Below, one piece after another: positions 1-5,840 of a stretch of 6,929 bases of DNA (the first letter of the stretch is position 1; every line of letters begins with the position of its first letter). The notes beneath the pieces are model-generated. The model was given only the letters and a program-made list of their open reading frames with translations, was not told the DNA's origin and did no database searches. The stretch spans positions 2,919 through 9,847 of the forward strand of contig MGOK01000053.1 in NCBI GenBank assembly GCA_001795335.1, written 5' to 3'. The position numbers and the translations under genes are program-made. This stretch comes from Chloroflexi bacterium RBG_19FT_COMBO_55_16. GTDB lineage: Bacteria > Chloroflexota > Anaerolineae > Anaerolineales > UBA4823.

Positions 1-776
1 TAGGCAGAAAGTTGTTTTTGGTGTTGATCCAGGTACTGATCGAGATAGTCCGTGTAATTACCAGAATATTGGTTGAGAGTGTGGCTCTCATGATTCAGGT
101 CTAAGATACGAGTAACCGTGTTATCTAAAAATGTACGGTCATGGGAAACGATCAAGTAAGCTCCAGGAAACCTAGATAACCAATTCTCCAGCCACTCGAG
201 CATGCGGATATCTAAGTGGTTAGTGGGTTCGTCGAGCAGTAGCAGTTGGGGATCGCTTAGCAGGAGAATTGCCAGTGCCAGGCGGGTTTTTTGCCCCCCG
301 CTCAATGTACCGAGAGGCGTTTCAAGGGAAAGTGAGCCCAATCCGAGAGAGTCAAGGATTGTGGCAGGATCGAGTTGGTAATCCTGCGTCCGGTTCAGAT
401 CTTGGAGAGCGGCATCGTACGCTTGTTGTAGGTCGAGGCGTTCAGGGTGGATTACTAGATCACAAGCTAACCGACTCACCTCAGCTTCCGCCTGGAGGTG
501 ATCGCCAGTGGTCTGGCGGAGAAGGTCTCCGAGGGTTAGTTTATTTTCAGGTTCGAAACCTTGAGCCAGGTAGCCGATCCGCAGATCGGGTGGATTGTTG
601 GTAACTGTACCTGCGTCGGGCGCGTCCAAGCCGGCTAAAATCCTGAGCAGGGTGGTTTTTCCGCTGCCATTAGACCCGATCAACCCAATCCGTTCTCCAC
701 GGTTTATGGTGAAGGAAACGTCATTCAGGATGGATTGAATACCATAAGACTTCGATATGTGGTGAGCGGTTAACAA
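1..776 (-). CDS. ABC-F family ATP-binding protein, N-terminal half (3' end outside window)
   Basis: ABC-F proteins are soluble twin-ATPase proteins that act on the ribosome (translation factors such as EttA and Uup, or antibiotic-resistance proteins); they lack membrane domains. Only the first ATPase domain and the start of the linker are visible, about 258 residues of a family usually 500-650 long. Visible motifs are Walker A GSNGSGKT (about 34-41), Q-loop Gln in YLAQ (about 72), signature LSGGQ (about 158-162), Walker B LLLLDEP followed by TNHLD (about 178-189), and the switch histidine in SHD (about 212). The next tract, with YSGNYTDY, is typical of the start of the interdomain linker. There is no ATG start. 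An in-frame TAA at 782-780 is followed at once by TTG (779) and TTG (776). I chose 776 because GAGG at 786-783 then sits 6 bases upstream; 779 is the alternative. The short insert between Walker A and the signature does not settle the subfamily, so EttA/Uup-like versus resistance type is undecided. Confidence 0.93.
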   Translation of the reverse strand, partial: MLTAHHISKSYGIQSILNDVSFTINRGERIGLIGSNGSGKTTLLRILAGLDAPDAGTVTNNPPDLRIGYLAQGFEPENKLTLGDLLRQTTGDHLQAEAEVSRLACDLVIHPERLDLQQAYDAALQDLNRTQDYQLDPATILDSLGLGSLSLETPLGTLSGGQKTRLALAILLLSDPQLLLLDEPTNHLDIRMLEWLENWLSRFPGAYLIVSHDRTFLDNTVTRILDLNHESHTLNQYSGNYTDYLDQYLDQHQKQLSA

Positions 777-779
777 CAA

Positions 780-821
780 TTACCTCGTGGATTGTACCAG
801 TTGCGTTAATCCTAAAGTCAT
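780..821 (-). CDS. Possible leader peptide MTLGLTQLVQSTR upstream of the ABC-F gene
   Basis: An ATG at 821-819 opens a 13-codon frame whose TAA stop (782-780) abuts the ABC-F TTG codon. It lies inside the transcript predicted from the promoter at 858-887. Several ABC-F antibiotic-resistance genes are known to be controlled by short leader peptides through ribosome stalling and attenuation, and the position here fits that layout. Against it, there is no clear Shine-Dalgarno sequence before the ATG, and a 13-codon frame can arise by chance. A weak stem (AATCTTA with TAGGATT, one G-U pair, 9-base loop) spans the ATG. This is a hypothesis, not a confirmed gene. Confidence 0.22.
   Translation of the reverse strand: MTLGLTQLVQSTR
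783..786 (-). promoter_or_regulatory. Ribosome binding site deciding the TTG start of the ABC-F gene
   Basis: GAGG on the minus strand lies 6 bases before the TTG at 776 and 3 bases before the TTG at 779. This spacing favours the second TTG. A stop codon lies directly upstream in the same frame, so no upstream ATG can serve this gene. Confidence 0.6.
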
Positions 822-857
822 TGTAAGATTGATCAGGAGAGATTGCGGTTTCTGAGG

Positions 858-887
858 ATTCTAGCCAATTAGACCCTGAATTGTTAA
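858..887 (-). promoter_or_regulatory. Predicted sigma-70-type promoter of the ABC-F gene
   Basis: On the minus strand, TTAACA (887-882) matches 5 of 6 bases of the -35 consensus and TAGAAT (863-858) matches 5 of 6 of the -10 consensus, separated by 18 bases. The predicted start near 851 gives a leader of about 75 bases before the TTG start. The -35 box lies only a few bases upstream of the divergent gene's ATG (892), so initiation in the two directions could interfere. This is pattern evidence only. Confidence 0.5.
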
Positions 888-891
888 CTGC

Positions 892-1479
892 ATGCTTCGG
901 TTAATAACGCTCACCCTAGTAACGGTTTCGTTGATCCTCCACATGCTGATTAGTCGATTGAGTGAGCATTCATCACCGATTCTTCAAAGCGACGAATTGG
1001 TGTTTATACCGCTTGTTATGAATCAATTCATACCACCTGCAACCAGCACGCCAAGTCCCTCTCCGTCATTTACAGTTACCCCAACATCTACAGGACCAAC
1101 ACCCACCAAAACAACTACGCGAACCATAACCTGGACTCCATCGAAGACTTATACACCCTTCCGATCTCCTACCCCAATCCCTTCAGCAACGATCACCCCA
1201 ACGCCGACTGATACTCCTACAGAAACACCTACCCCTACCAACACGCCAACTCCTACATTTATCCCGCTTCCTTCCATCACTATCCTATTCCCAACGCGCA
1301 CGCAATCGATTACTCCTTCGTCGACAATTATACCGACAAAACCAGCCAGTCCTACGCCGACTCCCGCGATCCCAATCCGTAACAATTTACCTAGATTGGG
1401 TGTTTTGGCATTGGTGGGTCTGCTCTGGGTGCTTCTCGGAGGGTTCCTGTTTGTGCTTCTCCGCCGCCGGCCGATTTGA
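892..1479 (+). CDS. Pro/Thr-rich membrane-anchored surface protein, function unknown
   Basis: This 195-residue protein has no recognisable enzymatic domain. Residues 2-20 form a hydrophobic signal or anchor segment without an obvious AxA cleavage site. Residues 35-46 hold DELVFIPLVMNQ, resembling the short IPLV/LPLV-type segment often seen in secreted Chloroflexota proteins (from memory). Residues about 48-160 are dominated by Pro, Thr and Ser with many TPT units, giving an extended, probably O-glycosylated or wall-spanning stalk. Residues 169-190 form a strong hydrophobic helix, followed by RRR (191-193) and only two more residues. LPRLG (166-170) directly before that helix gives the tail the layout of a sortase signal, but Leu replaces the usual Thr, so sorting is doubtful. 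ATG 892 is the only reasonable start because an in-frame TGA lies at 877-879; no good ribosome site precedes it. The gene converges on zwf with 13 bases between their stops. Confidence 0.75.
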   Translation: MLRLITLTLVTVSLILHMLISRLSEHSSPILQSDELVFIPLVMNQFIPPATSTPSPSPSFTVTPTSTGPTPTKTTTRTITWTPSKTYTPFRSPTPIPSATITPTPTDTPTETPTPTNTPTPTFIPLPSITILFPTRTQSITPSSTIIPTKPASPTPTPAIPIRNNLPRLGVLALVGLLWVLLGGFLFVLLRRRPI

Positions 1480-1492
1480 AAAGGCGAGTTGA

Positions 1493-2983
1493 TCAGCAAC
1501 CGTGGATCCATTCATGTTTGTTCCGGGCGAGAAATTTATTCGCCTCTTCTGGCCCCCAACTTCCCGGTTGATAAAAAGCGAGCGGGGGTTGGTGTGAAGT
1601 CTCCCAGCCCTGGATAATTGGATCGATGAACCCCCAGGAGAGTTCGATGGCATCGTTGCGGGTGAAGAGGGAAGCGTCGCCTTGCAGGATATCCAAAAGC
1701 AGGCGTTCATAGGCATCTGGGATACTGCTCGCACCAAATGATTTCGCATAGTCAAATATCATATCTACACTACGCATTTCGGCGATCGTGTCGGGTTGCT
1801 TGGCCTCAAAACGAAGCTGAATACCTTCGTCGGGTTGGATACAGAGGATAAGGCGGTTAGGGTTGATATAACGTCCTGGGGGGAGGGGGAACATCACATG
1901 TGGAGGGCGGTTAAATTGGATGATGATTTCGGTGCATTTCTCCGCAAGTGCTTTGCCGGAACGCAAGTAAAAGTGAACCCCTTGCCAGCGCCAATTGTCA
2001 ATGAAAAGCCGGACAACCGCGAAGGTCGCTGTCTGAGAGTCTGTCGTTACGCCTTTTTCTTTTAGGTATCCCGCGTATTGACCGCGAATAGTTTGTTTCG
2101 CAACCTCAGAGTGACGGATAGGGCGGATAGCCGAGAGAACTTTAACCGTCTCGTTGCGGAGTGCATCAGCATTGAAGGAGGCGGGGGGTTCCATCGTCAT
2201 CAAAGCGAGGAGTTGCAACAAATGGTTTTGGAACATATCTCGCAGCACCCCGGCTCTATCGTAATAATCGCCCCGATGACCGACTTTCAATTTCTCGGAG
2301 ACGGTGATCTGGACATGATCGACGTAATTACGATTCCATACTGGTTCAAAAATCGTATTAGCAAAGCGCAGAAAAAGGATATTTTGTGCGGTTTCTTTTC
2401 CAAGATAATGGTCAATACGATAGATTTGTCCTTCTAAAAAGACATTCAGCAGCTCCTGGTTGAGGTGGGTGGCTGAGATCAAGTCGGAACCAAAAGGTTT
2501 TTCTACAACGATTCGCCGCCAACCGTTGTCTTGTTTGGCCATAGCGAGGTCGCCGAGCCTAGCAACGATCTGGTGATAAAATTGGGGCGCTACTGCCAGG
2601 TAATAGATGCGATTTCCACTACCCTGCCCCTCTTGATCGAGTCGACACAAGAATTTATCCAAGTCTTCAAAATCCGACGGTTGGTTGATATCCCCAGGGA
2701 AATAATAGAGGTGGCGAGCGAATAGTTCCCATTCTGAAGAAGATACATCCAGATCGCAGAATTTTTTGGTTGAAGCGTGCATTTCTTCTCGGAACTGGTC
2801 ATGGCTGAATTTGGTGCGGGAAAACCCGACGACGCTAAACCCATCCGGCAGGCGCCCTTTGCTTTTCAAGGAGTACAGGGCTGGAATCAGCCTACGGTGG
2901 GTCAGGTCGCCTGAAGCGCCAAAAATGACCATCGTAGATGGTTCTGAGTTGCGGTTTGGATAGAACGAATTAACTTCTGCCAT
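1493..2983 (-). CDS. zwf: Glucose-6-phosphate dehydrogenase
   Basis: The enzyme oxidises glucose 6-phosphate to 6-phosphogluconolactone with reduction of NADP+ (or NAD+), the entry step of the oxidative pentose phosphate pathway in the cytoplasm. The 496-residue product has the usual family length. It shows the Rossmann motif GASGDLTHRRLIPALY (22-37), EKPFG (161-165), the substrate-binding signature RIDHYLGKE (189-197), and RDMFQNH, whose His254 matches the catalytic base. The conserved C-terminal block PDAYERLLLDIL continuing to SLFTR lies at 422-442. No key residue is missing. The frame is open upstream to an ATG at 3160, but those 59 extra codons lie inside the SDR gene and do not resemble G6PD. 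The ATG at 2983 gives a normal N-terminus and overlaps the SDR stop by 14 bases, which implies translational coupling. GGAG lies rather far upstream (15 bases). Cofactor preference cannot be read with certainty. Confidence 0.97.
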   Translation of the reverse strand: MAEVNSFYPNRNSEPSTMVIFGASGDLTHRRLIPALYSLKSKGRLPDGFSVVGFSRTKFSHDQFREEMHASTKKFCDLDVSSSEWELFARHLYYFPGDINQPSDFEDLDKFLCRLDQEGQGSGNRIYYLAVAPQFYHQIVARLGDLAMAKQDNGWRRIVVEKPFGSDLISATHLNQELLNVFLEGQIYRIDHYLGKETAQNILFLRFANTIFEPVWNRNYVDHVQITVSEKLKVGHRGDYYDRAGVLRDMFQNHLLQLLALMTMEPPASFNADALRNETVKVLSAIRPIRHSEVAKQTIRGQYAGYLKEKGVTTDSQTATFAVVRLFIDNWRWQGVHFYLRSGKALAEKCTEIIIQFNRPPHVMFPLPPGRYINPNRLILCIQPDEGIQLRFEAKQPDTIAEMRSVDMIFDYAKSFGASSIPDAYERLLLDILQGDASLFTRNDAIELSWGFIDPIIQGWETSHQPPLAFYQPGSWGPEEANKFLARNKHEWIHGC

Positions 2984-3686
2984 AAATAGGAATGCTAGCT
3001 CCATTAATAGCCCTGGAAGCATCCGAAGCGAGGAAATGAACGACATCGGCAATCGCCTCAGGCTGCACCCAGCGGCTGTAGTCGGCATTGGGTGTATCTC
3101 TTCGGTTCTGTGGAGTGTCAATGGTGCCTGGCAAGATGCAATTGACATTAATTCCATCATCTTTGATTTCTGTCGCTAAGCCTTCGGTTAGCCTAACCAC
3201 TGCGCTCTTTGCCGCGCTATAAATCGCCATTTTTCCACCCCCTTGAGTGGCAGCCCGGGCAGCAACATGGATGATTTTCCCCCTCCTGGCTCGAAGCATG
3301 TGGGGAATCACCGCTCGACTGAGGATAAAAGCTGGGAGTGCGTTGAGTTTAAAGAGAAATTCCCAAGTCTCTAAGGAGGTTTCGGAGACAGGAGTCCCAC
3401 CGCGATACCCTCCAACTGTGTTGACTAATACATCGATGTGTCCAAAGCGTTCAATTGTTTGGTTAACCATTTTTTCGACAGCCTCTGCCTCGGTCACATC
3501 AATCCCTTCGGCCAAGAAATGCGCCCTTGATCCTTGAATATCAGGATAGAGAGATTGTAACCGTCCCGTACCCCGGTCTACGAGGACAAGGTTAGCACCA
3601 GAGGCTTGAAAATTATTCACAACGGCAACTCCCAGATTTCCGCTTGCGCCAGTCACGATCACAGTCTGGTCAGAAAAATCATACAT
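2970..3686 (-). CDS. Short-chain dehydrogenase/reductase with QDPR-like motifs and no catalytic serine
   Basis: A 238-residue Rossmann-fold oxidoreductase of the SDR superfamily. Visible are the cofactor motif TGASGNLG (12-19), Asp37 at the end of the second strand (which normally favours NAD(H) over NADP(H)), DV at 63-64, NTVGG (89-93, in place of the common NNAG), Asn115, and the YxxxK pair Tyr156/Lys160. Thirteen residues before the Tyr, where the catalytic Ser is expected, there is Ala143 (HVAARAA). As I recall dihydropteridine reductase (QDPR), it has the same Ser-to-Ala change, a GGWxGG motif (here GGYRGG, 92-97) and a DTPxNRxxxPxADFSxW substrate loop (here DTPQNRRDTPNADYSRW, 190-206). 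The protein is therefore of the QDPR-like type, but its substrate is unknown, and automated labels such as 3-oxoacyl-ACP reductase would be unreliable. The ATG start has an in-frame TGA a short way upstream and a weak GGTAAAG site. The gene overlaps zwf by 14 bases. Confidence 0.92.
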   Translation of the reverse strand: MYDFSDQTVIVTGASGNLGVAVVNNFQASGANLVLVDRGTGRLQSLYPDIQGSRAHFLAEGIDVTEAEAVEKMVNQTIERFGHIDVLVNTVGGYRGGTPVSETSLETWEFLFKLNALPAFILSRAVIPHMLRARRGKIIHVAARAATQGGGKMAIYSAAKSAVVRLTEGLATEIKDDGINVNCILPGTIDTPQNRRDTPNADYSRWVQPEAIADVVHFLASDASRAINGASIPIYGRS

Positions 3687-3714
3687 AACTTTACCAAATC
3701 CATACTCTCAGAAA

Positions 3715-3888
3715 GGGTTGATCAAACCATGATTGAATCTTAAAGCCTCGTATGGTGGCTGGAGAGATAAAAAACTCTTCCCTGAGAATAAAAAAGGATG
3801 AATTCAGGTGCGATTGAGTTTAATTTTACTACTTAAGTCATAATTTCTTAGTGTGTTTCTATACGAGGCTTACCAAAGCGATCAACCC
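3715..3888. repeat. Two-part inverted repeat spanning the lysE-SDR gap
   Basis: The left arm carries GGGTTGATC (3715-3723) and, 19 bases later, AAGCCTCGTAT (3743-3753). The right arm carries the exact reverse complements ATACGAGGCTT (3861-3871) and GATCAACCC (3880-3888), 8 bases apart. Both blocks are perfect and nested in the right order around a 107-base centre, so chance is unlikely. The right arm lies in the last codons of the LysE-type gene and the left arm ends 28 bases before the SDR start. It could be a degenerate inverted duplication of the lysE 3' end, a long-range RNA stem in a readthrough transcript, or the ends of a small non-autonomous element (AAA flanks both outer ends, too short to count as a target duplication). 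The centre is AT-rich and has a palindrome ACTTAAGT (3831-3838). Confidence 0.6.
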
Positions 3889-4488
3889 AAATCCGAAAAT
3901 GATCATACCAGAAACGCGGTTTACCCAATCAAGTATCCTATGGCTGATCTTGCCTCTTAATAGTCCTGTGAAAGAGCTTAGAAGGAACCACCACGCGGCA
4001 GAACCACTAAATATGCCAACTACCAGGAATGTTGCCGAAAGAAAATTCGCGGAAGGGTTGGTTCCAAGGCCAAGTCCAGCGAAGATAGCGATAAAGGAGA
4101 GAATGGTTAATGGATTGGTCAGGGTTAATAATAAAGTCGAGGCATAATTCCCAATAATTCCGCGACCTTTTCTCAATTGAGAAGTAGTTTCTATTGTCTC
4201 TTTGGGCTTCGCTAGGAAGGTCTTTATCCCCAGATAGAGTAAAAAAACCCCACCTGCCAGCTGTAACCAATGACTTTGATCAATCAAGAAACTAGAAACG
4301 ATCGTTAAACCAAATCCAGCTATACTGCCATAGAGCGCGTCCGCCGTAGCCGCGCCGAGGCCGGAGACAAACCCAGCCGTACGCCCTTCTGCTAAAGTAC
4401 GACGGATACATAACACCCCAATGGGTCCAACTGGGGCGGCGATGGAGAAACCTAAAAGTAATCCCTGGAGGAATATGAAAAGATTCAT
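3859..4488 (-). CDS. LysE/RhtB-family small-metabolite exporter
   Basis: An inner-membrane protein of 209 residues, the usual length for this superfamily, whose members export amino acids such as lysine, arginine, homoserine or threonine using the membrane potential. The N-terminal signature LLLGFSIAAPVGPIG (10-24) is diagnostic. A second conserved TNPLTILSF block lies at 124-132. About six hydrophobic segments are visible, roughly 2-24, 39-66, 75-92, 114-141, 149-175 and 193-209. The substrate cannot be read from the sequence. ATG 4488 was chosen because family members begin just before this signature. The frame stays open to a TTG at 4545, which would add 19 mostly polar residues; neither start has a clear ribosome site. 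It lies 69 bases downstream of the tandem-GNAT gene on the same strand and is probably co-transcribed with it. Its last codons form one arm of the inverted repeat at 3715-3888. Confidence 0.93.
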   Translation of the reverse strand: MNLFIFLQGLLLGFSIAAPVGPIGVLCIRRTLAEGRTAGFVSGLGAATADALYGSIAGFGLTIVSSFLIDQSHWLQLAGGVFLLYLGIKTFLAKPKETIETTSQLRKGRGIIGNYASTLLLTLTNPLTILSFIAIFAGLGLGTNPSANFLSATFLVVGIFSGSAAWWFLLSSFTGLLRGKISHRILDWVNRVSGMIIFGFGLIALVSLV

Positions 4489-4557
4489 AGGTGTTGGACG
4501 ATGGACGGAGAAAGTCAGGTGATTATGACGACCGAAAAGGATCAATCTGAGAGAAGC

Positions 4558-5685
4558 TTAAATATTCCGATAAAACACGCGGTGGTTTTTATAAGGTTTT
4601 CCACCCAAGTTTTCCAGGTCTCGGCGCATTTGAACGGCGGTTTCGGCTACCTGGGTCAGATCAGCATGGGCAAACCTATCATTATGAATTGTTTTCTGAA
4701 TCTCTGAATAAAGCAGGGCGTTGCCGCCCCGTCCCTGAAACTCTTCGAGGATACCCATACCGTTCAGCGCGATCCATTTCGTCCTTTTCAACTCAAATAG
4801 AAGATCTATAATCCCAAAAGGGAGCAAACGGCCATGCGCTCGTTGGAGCGCGGCAGAAACGTCTGGGAAGGCAAATAAGAATCCCACCACATCTTGACCA
4901 TAGGTGATGATCTTGATCAATTGAGGATCGGCGATGATCATGATGTTGTCTACAACGAATTTTATCTCACGGTTGGAGAGAGGATAGTATTCCCAGTTAT
5001 TAACAAATGCTTTGTTATATGCCTGGCCGATGCGTGTACTCCAGGCTTTTAATTCTCGCTTGGATTTAAAGCGTTGGACGGTCAAGTTGCCACGTTGTTG
5101 CACCCGTTCAGCGATGCTGTGAATGCGTTCCGGCAGTTTGAAGTCCTCCGCGCTGAGGTAGCAAGAGACGAAATCCACTTCTTTCTTAAAACCAAGACCT
5201 TCTAGTAGCCGGGAATAGTACGGATAGTTGTAATTCATCATTGTCATCATCTGCCGATGCTCGAAGCCTTCTACCAGCAGACCGTATCCATCCAAAGGAC
5301 CGAAACCCTTTGGTCCAACAACACGTTCTAATCCACGCTCATTAGCCCATGAAAAGACCCTTTCAAAAAGGGCATTCGTAGCCTCTGGATCTTCATCGCA
5401 GTCAAAGAAGTAAAACTGCGCCTGGTGAGTTCCGTGATAGGAATTAAAAGGCTTATTTTCTAAGATAGCTACTCTACCCACATCTTTTCCTCCTCGTGTG
5501 GCGATAAAAAAATCAGCGTCGGAGTGCTCATAGAAGGGATGTTTGGTTCGGTTTAGATACATCTCTGCATCAATGAACAAGGGAGGCACCCAATAAGAAT
5601 GGTTGAGATAAAGGCGGTAAGGAATGCGGACGAAGCGCTGTACATGGTTCTTAGAGGATGTATCCACTTTTTCGATGTTTAACAT
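4558..5685 (-). CDS. Tandem-GNAT-fold protein of the YghO type, function unknown
   Basis: A 375-residue soluble protein. The conserved N-terminal tract FVRIPYRLY...YWVPPL (18-36) and HPFYEHSDADFFIATRGGKDVGRVA (49-73) match, from memory, the family that includes E. coli YghO (about 370 residues). GPKGFGPLDGYGLLVEGF lies at 124-141, followed by a YNYPYYSRLLEGLGF block. The C-terminal half has its own GNAT-like core with ILEEFQGRGGNALL (312-325), resembling the acetyl-CoA pyrophosphate-binding motif (Q/R-x-x-G-x-G/A). The layout suggests two GNAT folds, of which the second better keeps the cofactor loop. Substrate and even catalytic activity are unknown. ATG 5685 is preceded by a strong GGGAGG ribosome site. 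It is the first gene of the minus-strand group and lies upstream of the LysE-type exporter. Confidence 0.85.
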   Translation of the reverse strand: MLNIEKVDTSSKNHVQRFVRIPYRLYLNHSYWVPPLFIDAEMYLNRTKHPFYEHSDADFFIATRGGKDVGRVAILENKPFNSYHGTHQAQFYFFDCDEDPEATNALFERVFSWANERGLERVVGPKGFGPLDGYGLLVEGFEHRQMMTMMNYNYPYYSRLLEGLGFKKEVDFVSCYLSAEDFKLPERIHSIAERVQQRGNLTVQRFKSKRELKAWSTRIGQAYNKAFVNNWEYYPLSNREIKFVVDNIMIIADPQLIKIITYGQDVVGFLFAFPDVSAALQRAHGRLLPFGIIDLLFELKRTKWIALNGMGILEEFQGRGGNALLYSEIQKTIHNDRFAHADLTQVAETAVQMRRDLENLGGKPYKNHRVFYRNI

Positions 5686-5690
5686 TAAGT

Positions 5691-5696
5691 CCTCCC
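5691..5696 (-). promoter_or_regulatory. Strong ribosome binding site of the tandem-GNAT gene
   Basis: GGGAGG on the minus strand, 5 bases before the ATG at 5685, is the best Shine-Dalgarno sequence in the window and fixes the start of this gene. Confidence 0.8.
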
Positions 5697-5721
5697 GGGG
5701 ATAGACTGATTAATTTGGTTG

Positions 5722-5751
5722 ATCTTATCATCTTTTGCGAAGCTGGTTCAA
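5722..5751 (-). promoter_or_regulatory. Possible promoter of the tandem-GNAT gene
   Basis: On the minus strand, TTGAAC (5751-5746) and TAAGAT (5727-5722) are separated by 18 bases; each matches 4 of 6 consensus positions. The predicted start near 5715 would give a leader of about 30 bases containing the strong ribosome site at 5691-5696. The match is modest, but its position is sensible. Confidence 0.35.
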
Positions 5752-5827
5752 TACCTAGCCAAAGGTCACCCCTCCATCAACTACTTCGTTCGGGTGAAAA
5801 CAAAGATTCTTTATTTGTAAATTGCGG

Positions 5828-5833
5828 TATACT
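5828..5833 (+). promoter_or_regulatory. -10 box of a probably leaderless promoter for the HEAT-repeat gene
   Basis: TATACT matches 5 of 6 bases of the -10 consensus and ends 7 bases before the ATG at 5841. Transcription would therefore begin at or next to the A of the start codon. The absence of any Shine-Dalgarno sequence before this ATG agrees with a leaderless mRNA. No good -35 box is visible 16-18 bases upstream (the region reads approximately AGATTCTT). Confidence 0.45.
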
Positions 5834-5840
5834 AAAAGCT

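Noticed and set aside
801..829. Plus-strand promoter TTGCGT-N17-TAAGAT for the Pro/Thr-rich gene
   Set aside because: Only 3 and 4 of 6 bases match, and it gives a long leader with no ribosome site before the ATG; too weak to list.
1030..1370. Repetitive tract that might be a CRISPR array or tandem repeat
   Set aside because: The units are irregular ACN/CCN codons with no constant repeat length or spacers; it encodes the Pro/Thr stalk.
1149..1511. Minus-strand frame rich in Gly-Val repeats
   Set aside because: It is the antisense shadow of the Pro/Thr codon repeats in the gene at 892-1479; the repeat pattern is explained by that gene.
1796..2437. Two plus-strand frames opposite zwf
   Set aside because: They are antisense to a well-conserved G6PD gene and their translations show no recognisable domain.
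2984..3160. Upstream extension of zwf to an ATG at 3160
   Set aside because: The 59 extra residues lie antiparallel to nothing useful but inside the SDR gene on the same strand, do not resemble any G6PD N-terminus, and the ATG at 2983 gives a normal-length enzyme.
3760..3810. Hairpins GGAGAG/CTCTTCC and CCTGA/TCAGG with nearby T or A runs, as a terminator after lysE
   Set aside because: The stems are short, one needs a bulged base, and the T run lies either in the loop or too far downstream for a convincing intrinsic terminator.
4489..4545. TTG start at 4545 for the LysE-type exporter
   Set aside because: It adds 19 polar residues before the conserved N-terminal membrane signature and has no ribosome site.
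5658..5840. Upstream extension of the HEAT-repeat gene
   Set aside because: It overlaps the start of the divergent tandem-GNAT gene, spans its ribosome site and probable promoter, and shows no helical-repeat character.
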